NCBI GenBank assembly: GCA_003448025.1
Contig: DLXL01000138.1
Location: 1 to 5,346, forward strand
Length of the DNA: 5,346 nt
From: Saprospirales bacterium
Lineage (GTDB): Bacteria > Bacteroidota > Bacteroidia > Chitinophagales > Saprospiraceae
Reading direction: 5' to 3'
Both the position numbers and the translations under genes were made by a program. Below, piece by piece: positions 1 through 5,346 of this stretch (positions are counted from its first letter, which is position 1; every line of letters begins with the position of its first letter). Under the pieces are notes generated by a model. It did no database searches. It was not told the origin of the DNA and worked only from the letters and a program-made list of their open reading frames with translations.

Positions 1-66
1 CAGTTTAAGCCCTCTCCGCCTCTGTGGTAAAAAAAAACACCCATTCGCCCCCGTATATAACTACAA
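1..66. other. Non-coding tail downstream of porZ
   Basis: This short stretch lies beyond the porZ stop codon and contains no open frame I can support. Read in the porZ direction it has a G-rich segment and then a run of nine T (29-37 on the plus strand). I see no convincing stem before the T run, so I do not call a terminator. On the plus strand, positions 10-28 (a CTCTCCGCCTCTGTGGT-type string followed by an A run) resemble a short dispersed intergenic string I associate with several environmental bacterial genomes. That resemblance is from memory and unverified. Confidence 0.4.
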
Positions 67-2409
67 TCAATGCAGAAACACCAGCTTTGTCACAATAGCA
101 TCAGGCTCATCGAAGGTGGCCTGACTGGTGGCAAATATCATGTAAACACCGGATGCTACCCGGCGGCCCAAATAGTCTTTACCATCCCAAACGGCCTGGC
201 CACCTAAGGCTTTTCCTTCATAAACCAGGCGTCCACCGGCATCCGTCACCTTGACGTTGGCATCCCTGGCCAAGCCGTATATGGCAATGGGGCCATCGTA
301 ACCAGGCTGCACGGGATTTGGATAAGCATATGCGCCTGGCCGATTTATCCTTCCACCTTCCGTTGCACCAGTGCGCAGTGAAATCAGACCTTTTTCTGTG
401 CCAATCCAGGCTTCGCCTGAAACAGGATTTATGGCAATATCCGTAATGGCATTATCAAATAAAGGACTATTGGTATTGGTGAGGCGCGCCACCTGGGTGA
501 GCGCATCAGGAGATTGCACAAATACGCCATTTGTAGTACCAAACCATTTTTGATTAGCACCGTCTACTGCAATGGCCTTCACATCTTCCGTTTCCAGCAA
601 ATAGCCATTAAACCCATCCACACTTACGATACGGCGCCGTCCCTTACAATCATCATCGAACACATTAGCACCGCATTCAAAACTTACTGCGCCTTGCTGA
701 GTGCCTACCCAAACATCCCCATCGAGGTCTACTGCAATACTATTGACAAAGTTGGTGGGAAGTACACTGTTTGCTGTCGTGATGACTTTGTAGCGGTCGT
801 CTGCTTCGCTTTCCAGATCTGCCCCGGAATCATATACCAGAATCCCGGAGCTAAAGGCTATTATGAACCATTTGTAACCATTTTGATCTACAACAACCTG
901 AAGGATGTTTTTTGCCGGCCCTGAGCCAAAATGTAATAGCGTACCGTCTTTTTTAAGCACGGCAATCGGATCATTAGCGCCGTAATTGCTGATCCATAAA
1001 TTTTCTTCCTGATCAAAAGCAAGGCCTCCAATAGCTGTCCGGTTTAACCCGGAATTACCCGCATCTTGCAGGATAGAATTGCTCTTGCTGTATCTTCTGA
1101 TAAAGCTGCCATCTGCACCAAACTGAAGAATTCCGCCATTCCAGCTTCCTGTGAAAACGTTATTGTCTGACGGCCGTACAACAACCTTCCAGAGATCTTT
1201 GAAGGAGTCTTCACTGTCTACAATTTCCGGGGTGGTTCTTTCAGACCAGTTTTTCCAAACCCCGTTCTTTAATCTGTATACACCATCCCGATAACCAACA
1301 ACCCCCAGGTTGGGTGCAGGCCCGGGAGTAGCCACATAAGTTGTACCATCGGAAGCAAATGCAATTTCAGAACTCCGTTGTGTATAGGGCGTATCAAAAG
1401 CGAATTGATCACAATTTCCTTCGTTCAGATTGTAATACCGGAATTTGTCTGAGAGGTCAGCCAGCCAAAATTTTCTGGAGCCATCTTCAACTCCATAAAG
1501 CGGGAGTACGGCATTACAACCGTCCTGGATTTCGTATTTGAAATCGATGGGTTCGAAATATTGCACAACTCCCAGGCCAAAATTGGCCGGATCGCCCCAG
1601 GCAGCCAACATACCCGGACCTTCTGCCGTTAAATATTTCACGGATCGCACGGGATGGCTCCCCACTTCCACAACAGTTGCTCCATCATATCGCAGGAGTT
1701 TTTTCCCTGCTCCCATCCAAAGCTGACCAAAACTCAAAGCCATTTCATTATATGAAATACTGGATGGGAATCCAGAAATTTCGGTCATTTCCTCCCAGCG
1801 ACTGAAATCAGCCGGATTCTCATCGTTCTCCGGCAAACGGTATAGTCCATCTTCGGTTCCGGCCCACAAAAAACCATTGTAGCGGGCAAAAGAACGCACC
1901 GGAACTCCGGTGAAGACTGTGTATTCCGCTTCTGTATTCAGAAGATCAAACTTCAATACTCCAAACCCACAGGCGAAGTAGGCATGTTTGCCATCATAGA
2001 ATACATTGTAAATCTGCTTATCTCCAACGATATTCGGATTCTTGCTAATAATAGGCAGGTTTATTACGGATTGATCTTCAGGGTAATAAAGATCAATGTT
2101 ACTGTTTGTGTAAGTGATCAGCAGTACCTTTTGTGCACTGTTATATCGAATTAACCCAATCCCGACATCACTCAAGCCCTCCACTTTAGTGATGAATCTG
2201 GAGGAACGATCTGATTTTTCCAATTCAACCAAGGCCCATTCTGTTGAAAAATAGACTTTATCTGCACTTTGCGTTACATACCGGGCTCTTTGCCAGGGCA
2301 GATGCTGACGCCATTCCCCTATGGTTAAAGGGGGGAAAAGGGTGTCTATTTGCGCCTGTAAAGCGGGTAGGGAAAGAATCGTCAGCAAAAAAGCGGAGAA
2401 AAAACGCAT
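67..2409 (-). CDS. porZ: PorZ-like T9SS surface beta-propeller protein
   Basis: In Porphyromonas gingivalis, PorZ is a surface protein of the T9SS attachment complex with PorU, PorV and PorQ. It helps supply anionic lipopolysaccharide for anchoring cargo proteins, and its structure has two beta-propellers plus a C-terminal beta-sandwich. The 780-residue product here matches the usual family length of about 770-800. A signal peptide covers residues 1-19 (basic MR, hydrophobic core, likely cleavage after LQA). The family N-terminus is recognisable: IGEWRQHLP at 30-38, KVEGLSDVGI near 75-84, NSNIDL near 102-107 and IVGDKQI near 127-133. Propeller blade motifs of W-x-G-T-x-x-G type occur at 181-192, 566-577, 621-631 and 667-678. 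Residues about 690-780 form a T9SS sorting-type domain (AYPNPV at 695, VKVTDAGGRLV near 719, GVYMIF near 754). PorZ is known to keep this domain uncleaved. The ATG start sits directly before the signal peptide, with no Shine-Dalgarno sequence. It may be co-transcribed with nadD, 104 bp upstream. A generic two-component-regulator propeller protein is the alternative, but the N-terminal pattern favours PorZ. Confidence 0.88.
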   Translation of the reverse strand: MRFFSAFLLTILSLPALQAQIDTLFPPLTIGEWRQHLPWQRARYVTQSADKVYFSTEWALVELEKSDRSSRFITKVEGLSDVGIGLIRYNSAQKVLLITYTNSNIDLYYPEDQSVINLPIISKNPNIVGDKQIYNVFYDGKHAYFACGFGVLKFDLLNTEAEYTVFTGVPVRSFARYNGFLWAGTEDGLYRLPENDENPADFSRWEEMTEISGFPSSISYNEMALSFGQLWMGAGKKLLRYDGATVVEVGSHPVRSVKYLTAEGPGMLAAWGDPANFGLGVVQYFEPIDFKYEIQDGCNAVLPLYGVEDGSRKFWLADLSDKFRYYNLNEGNCDQFAFDTPYTQRSSEIAFASDGTTYVATPGPAPNLGVVGYRDGVYRLKNGVWKNWSERTTPEIVDSEDSFKDLWKVVVRPSDNNVFTGSWNGGILQFGADGSFIRRYSKSNSILQDAGNSGLNRTAIGGLAFDQEENLWISNYGANDPIAVLKKDGTLLHFGSGPAKNILQVVVDQNGYKWFIIAFSSGILVYDSGADLESEADDRYKVITTANSVLPTNFVNSIAVDLDGDVWVGTQQGAVSFECGANVFDDDCKGRRRIVSVDGFNGYLLETEDVKAIAVDGANQKWFGTTNGVFVQSPDALTQVARLTNTNSPLFDNAITDIAINPVSGEAWIGTEKGLISLRTGATEGGRINRPGAYAYPNPVQPGYDGPIAIYGLARDANVKVTDAGGRLVYEGKALGGQAVWDGKDYLGRRVASGVYMIFATSQATFDEPDAIVTKLVFLH

Positions 2410-2488
2410 AGGAATCTGGCAATGGTTATGATGAGGAGTTTGGCGCAGAAAGGGGGTTCCAGGTTGCCTTTAGAGGAAGATATTGACA

Positions 2489-2517
2489 CTAGTGGTACTA
2501 ACCTGGTTCACCACTAG
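2489..2517 (-). terminator. Hairpin overlapping the nadD stop codon (terminator-like)
   Basis: A perfect 8-bp inverted repeat (CTAGTGGT at 2489-2496, ACCACTAG at 2510-2517) encloses a 13-nt loop. The loop holds a further 4-bp pair, AACC/GGTT (2500-2508), so an extended stem with small bulges can form. The nadD TAG stop (2514-2516) lies inside the first arm of the transcript. There is no U tract after the stem in the nadD direction, so this is not a textbook intrinsic terminator. It could attenuate read-through into porZ, protect the nadD mRNA end, or bind a protein. The repeat itself is directly visible; the function is a guess. Confidence 0.4.
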
Positions 2518-3089
2518 GACCGGTACATTTTACCAGACTCCAAATATTCCCAAACAGCTTCCGGCACCAGATAACGAACAGATTTTCCGTCCTTCAGACA
2601 ATCCCGGATATAAGTTGCCGAGATATCCAGCGGTGGTGGTTCAAATACCCTTACCCTTGGGTGATTACCAAGTTCTCCAAGCTCATAACCCGGACGTTTG
2701 TACACATAAATATCATAACCCGAAAGGATTTGTTCATAGTTTTTCCAGAGGTGCAGAGAACCAATGTTATCACCTCCCATGATCAGCACAAACTCATGCT
2801 CCGGATGCTTTTGCTTTAAAAAACTAAGCGTATCAATGGGATATGACGGCTTGGGCAGTTGAAATTCCACGTCAGAAGCTTTCAATTTCGGGTTATCACC
2901 AATCCCTAAATGCACCAGATGCAAGCGATCGTAATCACGGGCAAGGGTCTTTTTGGGTTTAAGTGGATTTTGTGGACTCACTACCAGCCAAACCCGATCC
3001 AAATCTGTTTGAGTGGCCATATAGTTGGCAATAATGAGATGCCCAATATGGATGGGGTTAAAGGAGCCGAAAAAAAGGCCTATTTTCAT
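2514..3089 (-). CDS. nadD: Nicotinate (nicotinamide) mononucleotide adenylyltransferase NadD
   Basis: NadD transfers AMP from ATP to nicotinate mononucleotide, giving deamido-NAD and pyrophosphate. This is an essential cytoplasmic step of NAD synthesis. The 191-residue product has the normal length for the family and is one nucleotidyltransferase (Rossmann-like) domain. Visible signatures are GSFNPIHIGH at 8-17 with the HxGH nucleotide-binding motif at 14-17, SPQNPLKPKK near 38-47, the GGDN-SLHLWKNYEQIL segment at 105-122, and ISATYIR at 156-162, which is the family's ISxTxxR phosphate-binding motif. PSYPIDTL at 81-88 corresponds to the usual SYTxDTL, with proline replacing threonine; I regard this as a tolerable variation. 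The ATG at 3087-3089 places MKIGLFFGSFNP at the N-terminus exactly as in homologues. No Shine-Dalgarno sequence precedes it. It is divergent from the broken helicase gene, and a MITE-like element begins 48 bp upstream of its start. Confidence 0.95.
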   Translation of the reverse strand: MKIGLFFGSFNPIHIGHLIIANYMATQTDLDRVWLVVSPQNPLKPKKTLARDYDRLHLVHLGIGDNPKLKASDVEFQLPKPSYPIDTLSFLKQKHPEHEFVLIMGGDNIGSLHLWKNYEQILSGYDIYVYKRPGYELGELGNHPRVRVFEPPPLDISATYIRDCLKDGKSVRYLVPEAVWEYLESGKMYRS

Positions 3090-3109
3090 GTATTCAACAT
3101 TCAGATGGG

Positions 3110-3117
3110 CGAAAGTA
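3110..3117 (-). promoter_or_regulatory. Candidate Bacteroidota -7 box for nadD
   Basis: Read on the minus strand this is TACTTTCG, seven of eight positions of the Bacteroidota -7 consensus TAnnTTTG, and it ends 20 bp before the nadD ATG. No convincing TTG-type -33 element lies about 19-21 bp further upstream. That position falls at the edge of the inserted palindromic element (from 3137), so the insertion may have altered the upstream half of the promoter. The call rests on one short motif and is tentative. Confidence 0.3.
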
Positions 3118-3136
3118 AGGGAAGATTACCATTATT

Positions 3137-3298
3137 AGAGCTTGTTTAAAATCCCATTGCCTGGCTACAAGCGCAAAATTTTATCTTAAATTGCGTTGCA
3201 TTTTTTCATCGTAACTGCCGGCTACGCCTACAAAATGCGCCTTATCTAAAATAAAATTTTCCTGCTTTCGCTCAGGCATGGAAATTTAAACACGCTCT
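3137..3298. mobile_element. MITE-like palindromic element with TATT target duplication
   Basis: This 162-bp non-coding segment has imperfect terminal inverted repeats. The left arm at 3137-3163 starts AGAGCTTGTTTAAA, and the right arm at 3273-3298 reads AGAGCGTGTTTAAA on the opposite strand. The arms share about 23 positions, with three mismatches and one 1-nt gap. TATT occurs immediately outside both ends (3133-3136 and 3299-3302), as expected of a 4-bp target duplication. Inner arms also pair: AAAATTTTAT (3175-3184) with ATAAAATTTT (3251-3260), and GCATTTT (3198-3204) with AAAATGC (3232-3238). A GCCGGC palindrome lies near the centre (3217-3222). The whole unit could therefore fold as one long hairpin. 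It has no transposase gene and would need to be moved in trans; the donor family is unknown. A palindromic structured-RNA or REP-type repeat is the alternative. Confidence 0.65.
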
Positions 3299-3345
3299 TA
3301 TTCCAAACATTTTATTTAAAAAGGCTTCCTCCCGTCCAACTTTTC

Positions 3346-3353
3346 TACCTTCG
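3346..3353 (+). promoter_or_regulatory. Candidate Bacteroidota -7 box for the helicase gene
   Basis: TACCTTCG, followed by CC, matches TAnnTTTG at seven of eight positions and lies 69 bp before the ATG at 3423. A second, less regular candidate is TACTTTG at 3398-3404, which has one base too few between TA and TTTG and would give a leader of under 20 nt. Neither has a clear TTG-type -33 partner, so the choice between them is open. Confidence 0.3.
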
Positions 3354-3422
3354 CCGTTACAAATACATCCAACTGTTTTCCTATCAGATTGTTTGGATAC
3401 TTTGCGCAAGCAAGCAGCAATT

Positions 3423-4403
3423 ATGTCTTATCTCGACGAACTTAACCCCATTCAACGGGCCGCAGTGACCAATATTGAGGGTCCGGTTTTGGTGATTGCC
3501 GGTCCCGGATCCGGCAAAACACGCGTACTTACTTACCGAATAGCCCACTTATTGGAACACCATGTTCCACCACGGGAAATTCTGGCACTCACATTCACCA
3601 ACAAGAGCGCCCGGGAAATGAAGGACCGGATTGAAAAAGTGGTCGGCGCGTCGGCGCAGCATGTTTGGGCAGGCACCTTTCACTCCATTTTTGCCAGAAT
3701 TTTGCGCTATGAGGCCGAAAAAATCGGCTATCCTTCGTCGTTTACCATTTATGATACAGATGACACAACCAGTGTCCTGAAGGCTATCATTAAGGAGATG
3801 AACCTGGACCCAACCGTTTACAATCCTTCAGCCGTTCGTTCCAGAATCTCTCTTTGCAAAAGTAATCTCATCACACCTCCATTGTACCGGCAAAACGCCG
3901 ATATGATGCAACAGGACAGGGCGGCCCGTAAACCTTATGTAGTGGATATATACGAAAAATACATAGCCCGCTGCCAGCGCTCCGGAGCCATGGATTTCGA
4001 CGATCTGCTGTATCAACTCTATCGGCTTTTCCAGCAAAATCCGGATAATATCCTGGATAAATACCGCAAGCGTTTCCGATATGTGCATGTAGATGAGTTT
4101 CAGGATACCAATTTTCTGCAATATGCCATTCTGCGTTTGTTGGTCAAATACGATGGAAGCCCTGAAAATGTTTTCATCGTGGGTGATGACGCGCAAAGCA
4201 TTTATGCTTTCCGGGGTGCAACCATTGATAACATCCTGGATTTTGAAAAGGATTATCCGTCGCTTAAAACGTTCAAACTGGAGCAGAACTACCGCAGCAC
4301 CCACCACATCGTGGAAGCGGCCAATGAGGTTATTTCATACAATCGCAGGCAATTACACAAAACCATCTGGACCGACCGGGAAGAACGGCAAAAAATCAAA
4401 TAG
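3423..4403 (+). CDS. N-terminal fragment of UvrD/PcrA-like helicase (ends at premature TAG)
   Basis: This is the translatable first part of the broken helicase, 326 residues and mostly domain 1A/1B. The conserved motifs are intact: Walker A AGPGSGKT at 26-33, motif Ia LTFTNKSAREM at 56-66, AGTFHS at 83-88, Walker B VHVDEFQD at 221-228, motif III VGDDAQSIYAFRGA at 253-266 and motif IV QNYRST at 288-293. It therefore keeps the ATP-binding residues and the Walker B acidic pair, but lacks domain 2 with motifs V and VI. It should not couple ATP hydrolysis to unwinding. If it folds, it could still bind ATP or DNA. No Shine-Dalgarno sequence precedes the ATG, as for the other genes here. Confidence 0.7.
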   Translation: MSYLDELNPIQRAAVTNIEGPVLVIAGPGSGKTRVLTYRIAHLLEHHVPPREILALTFTNKSAREMKDRIEKVVGASAQHVWAGTFHSIFARILRYEAEKIGYPSSFTIYDTDDTTSVLKAIIKEMNLDPTVYNPSAVRSRISLCKSNLITPPLYRQNADMMQQDRAARKPYVVDIYEKYIARCQRSGAMDFDDLLYQLYRLFQQNPDNILDKYRKRFRYVHVDEFQDTNFLQYAILRLLVKYDGSPENVFIVGDDAQSIYAFRGATIDNILDFEKDYPSLKTFKLEQNYRSTHHIVEAANEVISYNRRQLHKTIWTDREERQKIK

Positions 4404-5321
4404 TTGAAATGCGTTACAGATGATGAAGAAGCACGCCGGGTTTCTGACCTGATTCTGGAGCAAAAACATCGTTATCATTTACCCAATTCAGAGATCGCGG
4501 TACTCTATCGCACCAATGCTCAAAGCAGGAAATTTGAAGAGCATTTGCGCAAAATCAATTTGCAATACCGGGTATTCGGGGGTATGTCGTTCTACCAGCG
4601 CAAGGAGGTAAAGGATCTGGTTGCTTATCTGCGTTTGGCCGTTAACCCACGAGATGAAGAAGCCTTGAGGCGCGTGATTAACTTCCCAACCCGAGGAATC
4701 AGCGATGCTACCGTAGACAAAATCAGCGCCATAGCAGGCGCCACCAATACCACCATGTGGGAAGCCATGTTACATCCGGCGTTGGATGTAACAGACCGCG
4801 CTAAAAAATCATTGTTTGGATTTCGCACCATGGTGGAAGACTGGCAAAAGCGGGCTGCTACGGAATCTGCCTTCAAACTGGCTGCAGAGATTCTGCGCAA
4901 ATCCGGTTTACATGAATTGTTGAAAAGCGATACCAGTCCGGAAGGGGTTGGTCGCCTGGAAAACGTCAATGCCGTTTTGGATGCCATTTCAGAGTTTGCA
5001 GATACCCAATTGGCCAATGTAGATCCAGCGCTTTCCGGAGTAGCAGAATCTTCTCTGGCAGCTTATCTTCAAACCATTACCCTGTTAACAGATGCGGATG
5101 AAAAAGCCGAAGGATCGGATTTTATCACGCTGATGAGTGTACACTCTGCAAAGAATTTGGAATACAAAAGTGTGTTTGTAACCGGATTGGAGGAGCAACT
5201 TTTCCCTTCCTTTATGTCGTTGGAAGATCCCAAGGGACTGGTAGAAGAGCGACGTTTGTTTTACGTAGCAATTACCCCGGACAAGGAATTACTAACCATC
5301 AGTTTAGCCCACAATCGCTAA
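4404..5321 (+). CDS. C-terminal helicase fragment (domains 2A/2B) after the TAG
   Basis: This frame directly follows the TAG in the same phase and reads 305 codons to a TAA. It covers the 2B/2A half of a UvrD/PcrA helicase: IAVLYRTNAQSR near full-frame residues 358-369, FGGMSFYQRKEVKD near 385-398, FPTRGIS near 421-427, degenerate motif V (SVHSAKNLEY, 572-581), the LEEQLFP segment near 589-595, and degenerate motif VI (FYVAITPDKE, 613-622). An independent start would have to be the TTG at 4404, which has no ribosome-binding signal. Translation by reinitiation after the TAG is possible but unsupported. I treat it as the distal part of the pseudogene rather than a separate gene. Confidence 0.5.
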   Translation: MKCVTDDEEARRVSDLILEQKHRYHLPNSEIAVLYRTNAQSRKFEEHLRKINLQYRVFGGMSFYQRKEVKDLVAYLRLAVNPRDEEALRRVINFPTRGISDATVDKISAIAGATNTTMWEAMLHPALDVTDRAKKSLFGFRTMVEDWQKRAATESAFKLAAEILRKSGLHELLKSDTSPEGVGRLENVNAVLDAISEFADTQLANVDPALSGVAESSLAAYLQTITLLTDADEKAEGSDFITLMSVHSAKNLEYKSVFVTGLEEQLFPSFMSLEDPKGLVEERRLFYVAITPDKELLTISLAHNR

Positions 5322-5346
5322 CGTATTGGGCACATAAGTGCCACTG

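Larger units (their letters stand above)
3090..3422. other. Divergent intergenic region between nadD and the helicase gene
   Basis: This 333-bp region separates two divergent genes and contains no supportable coding sequence. About half of it is the palindromic MITE-like element. Removing the element plus one TATT copy (166 bp) leaves a compact 167-bp ancestral spacer with a TAnnTTCG box on each side. This is a normal layout for two divergent promoters. The segment 3303-3345, between the element and the helicase-side box, holds an AT-rich stretch and then a pyrimidine-rich stretch; I see no further signals there. Confidence 0.6.
3423..5346 (+). pseudogene. Broken UvrD/PcrA-type ATP-dependent DNA helicase gene, 3' end outside window
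   Basis: This is one superfamily 1A helicase reading frame, continuous in phase and interrupted by TAG at codon 327 (4401-4403) and TAA at codon 633 (5319-5321). Homologues are about 720-790 residues, so some 100-150 C-terminal codons should lie past the window end. After the TAA the frame continues as RIGHISAT, resembling the family's RYR(W/F)G-type continuation, so the second stop also seems to fall inside the ancestral gene. Motif V reads SAKNLEY where SAKGLE is usual. Motif VI reads AITPDKE where AITRAxKE is usual, so the arginine finger is missing. UvrD/PcrA helicases unwind DNA in excision repair, mismatch repair and the removal of stalled polymerase. This copy should not make a working enzyme. 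The ATG at 3423 is preferred because MSYLDELNPIQRAAV matches the family N-terminus. A TTG at 3393 would add ten residues with no family match. Sequencing error is the main alternative for any single lesion. Confidence 0.75.

Noticed and set aside
17..66. Intrinsic terminator for porZ at the T9 run
   Set aside because: I could not find a stable inverted repeat between the porZ stop and the T run.
514..924. Plus-strand open frame of 136 codons opposite porZ
   Set aside because: It lies entirely antisense to a clearly recognised gene, has no family resemblance and has no upstream signals. It is a shadow frame.
2483..2782. Plus-strand open frame opposite the 3' half of nadD
   Set aside because: It overlaps the well-supported nadD gene antisense and gives a low-complexity, proline-rich translation with no recognisable domain.
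3828..4307. Minus-strand 159-codon frame opposite the helicase
   Set aside because: It is antisense to conserved helicase motifs, and its translation is simply the reverse reading of them.
4401..5321. Stop-codon reassignment (TAG and TAA read as amino acids)
   Set aside because: nadD ends with TAG and porZ with TGA at their normal family lengths, and other frames behave normally. Local gene decay explains the data better.
1..5346. A previously undescribed defence or mobile gene system
   Set aside because: All three gene loci are recognisable (PorZ, NadD, a UvrD/PcrA-type helicase). The helicase belongs to the housekeeping type and has no nuclease or defence partner in view.

Overview
This window looks like chromosomal DNA from a member of the Bacteroidota, most likely the Chitinophagales/Saprospirales side, although the exact lineage is inference. 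The main reason is a full-length PorZ-type protein, a type IX secretion system (T9SS) surface component restricted to this phylum. Two further clues agree: there are no Shine-Dalgarno sequences before any gene, and TAnnTTTG-like -7 boxes are present. The window holds no CRISPR array, tRNA, rRNA or phage gene.

Layout. Positions 1-66 are the non-coding tail downstream of porZ. Positions 67-2409 (minus strand) encode PorZ. A 104-bp gap follows, with a hairpin that overlaps the stop codon of the upstream gene. Positions 2514-3089 (minus strand) encode NadD, the nicotinate mononucleotide adenylyltransferase of NAD synthesis. Positions 3090-3422 form the divergent intergenic region. It carries a 162-bp MITE-like palindromic element (3137-3298) flanked by TATT direct repeats, with one candidate promoter box on each side. 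Positions 3423-5346 (plus strand, running off the window) carry a UvrD/PcrA-type superfamily 1 helicase gene that is broken by in-frame stops.

The most notable feature is the state of the helicase gene. The reading frame is intact over about 640 codons, but an in-frame TAG sits at codon 327. Motif V has lost its usual glycine. Motif VI has lost its arginine finger through what looks like a 3-nt in-frame deletion. A TAA then follows about 13 codons later, where the family normally has a tyrosine. Together these point to a decaying paralogue, or less likely to base-call errors, rather than two working genes.

nadD and porZ point the same way and may be co-transcribed, but they have unrelated roles (cofactor synthesis and protein secretion). 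I found no new multi-gene system. The points worth following up are the helicase lesions and the MITE-like insertion between the two divergent genes.
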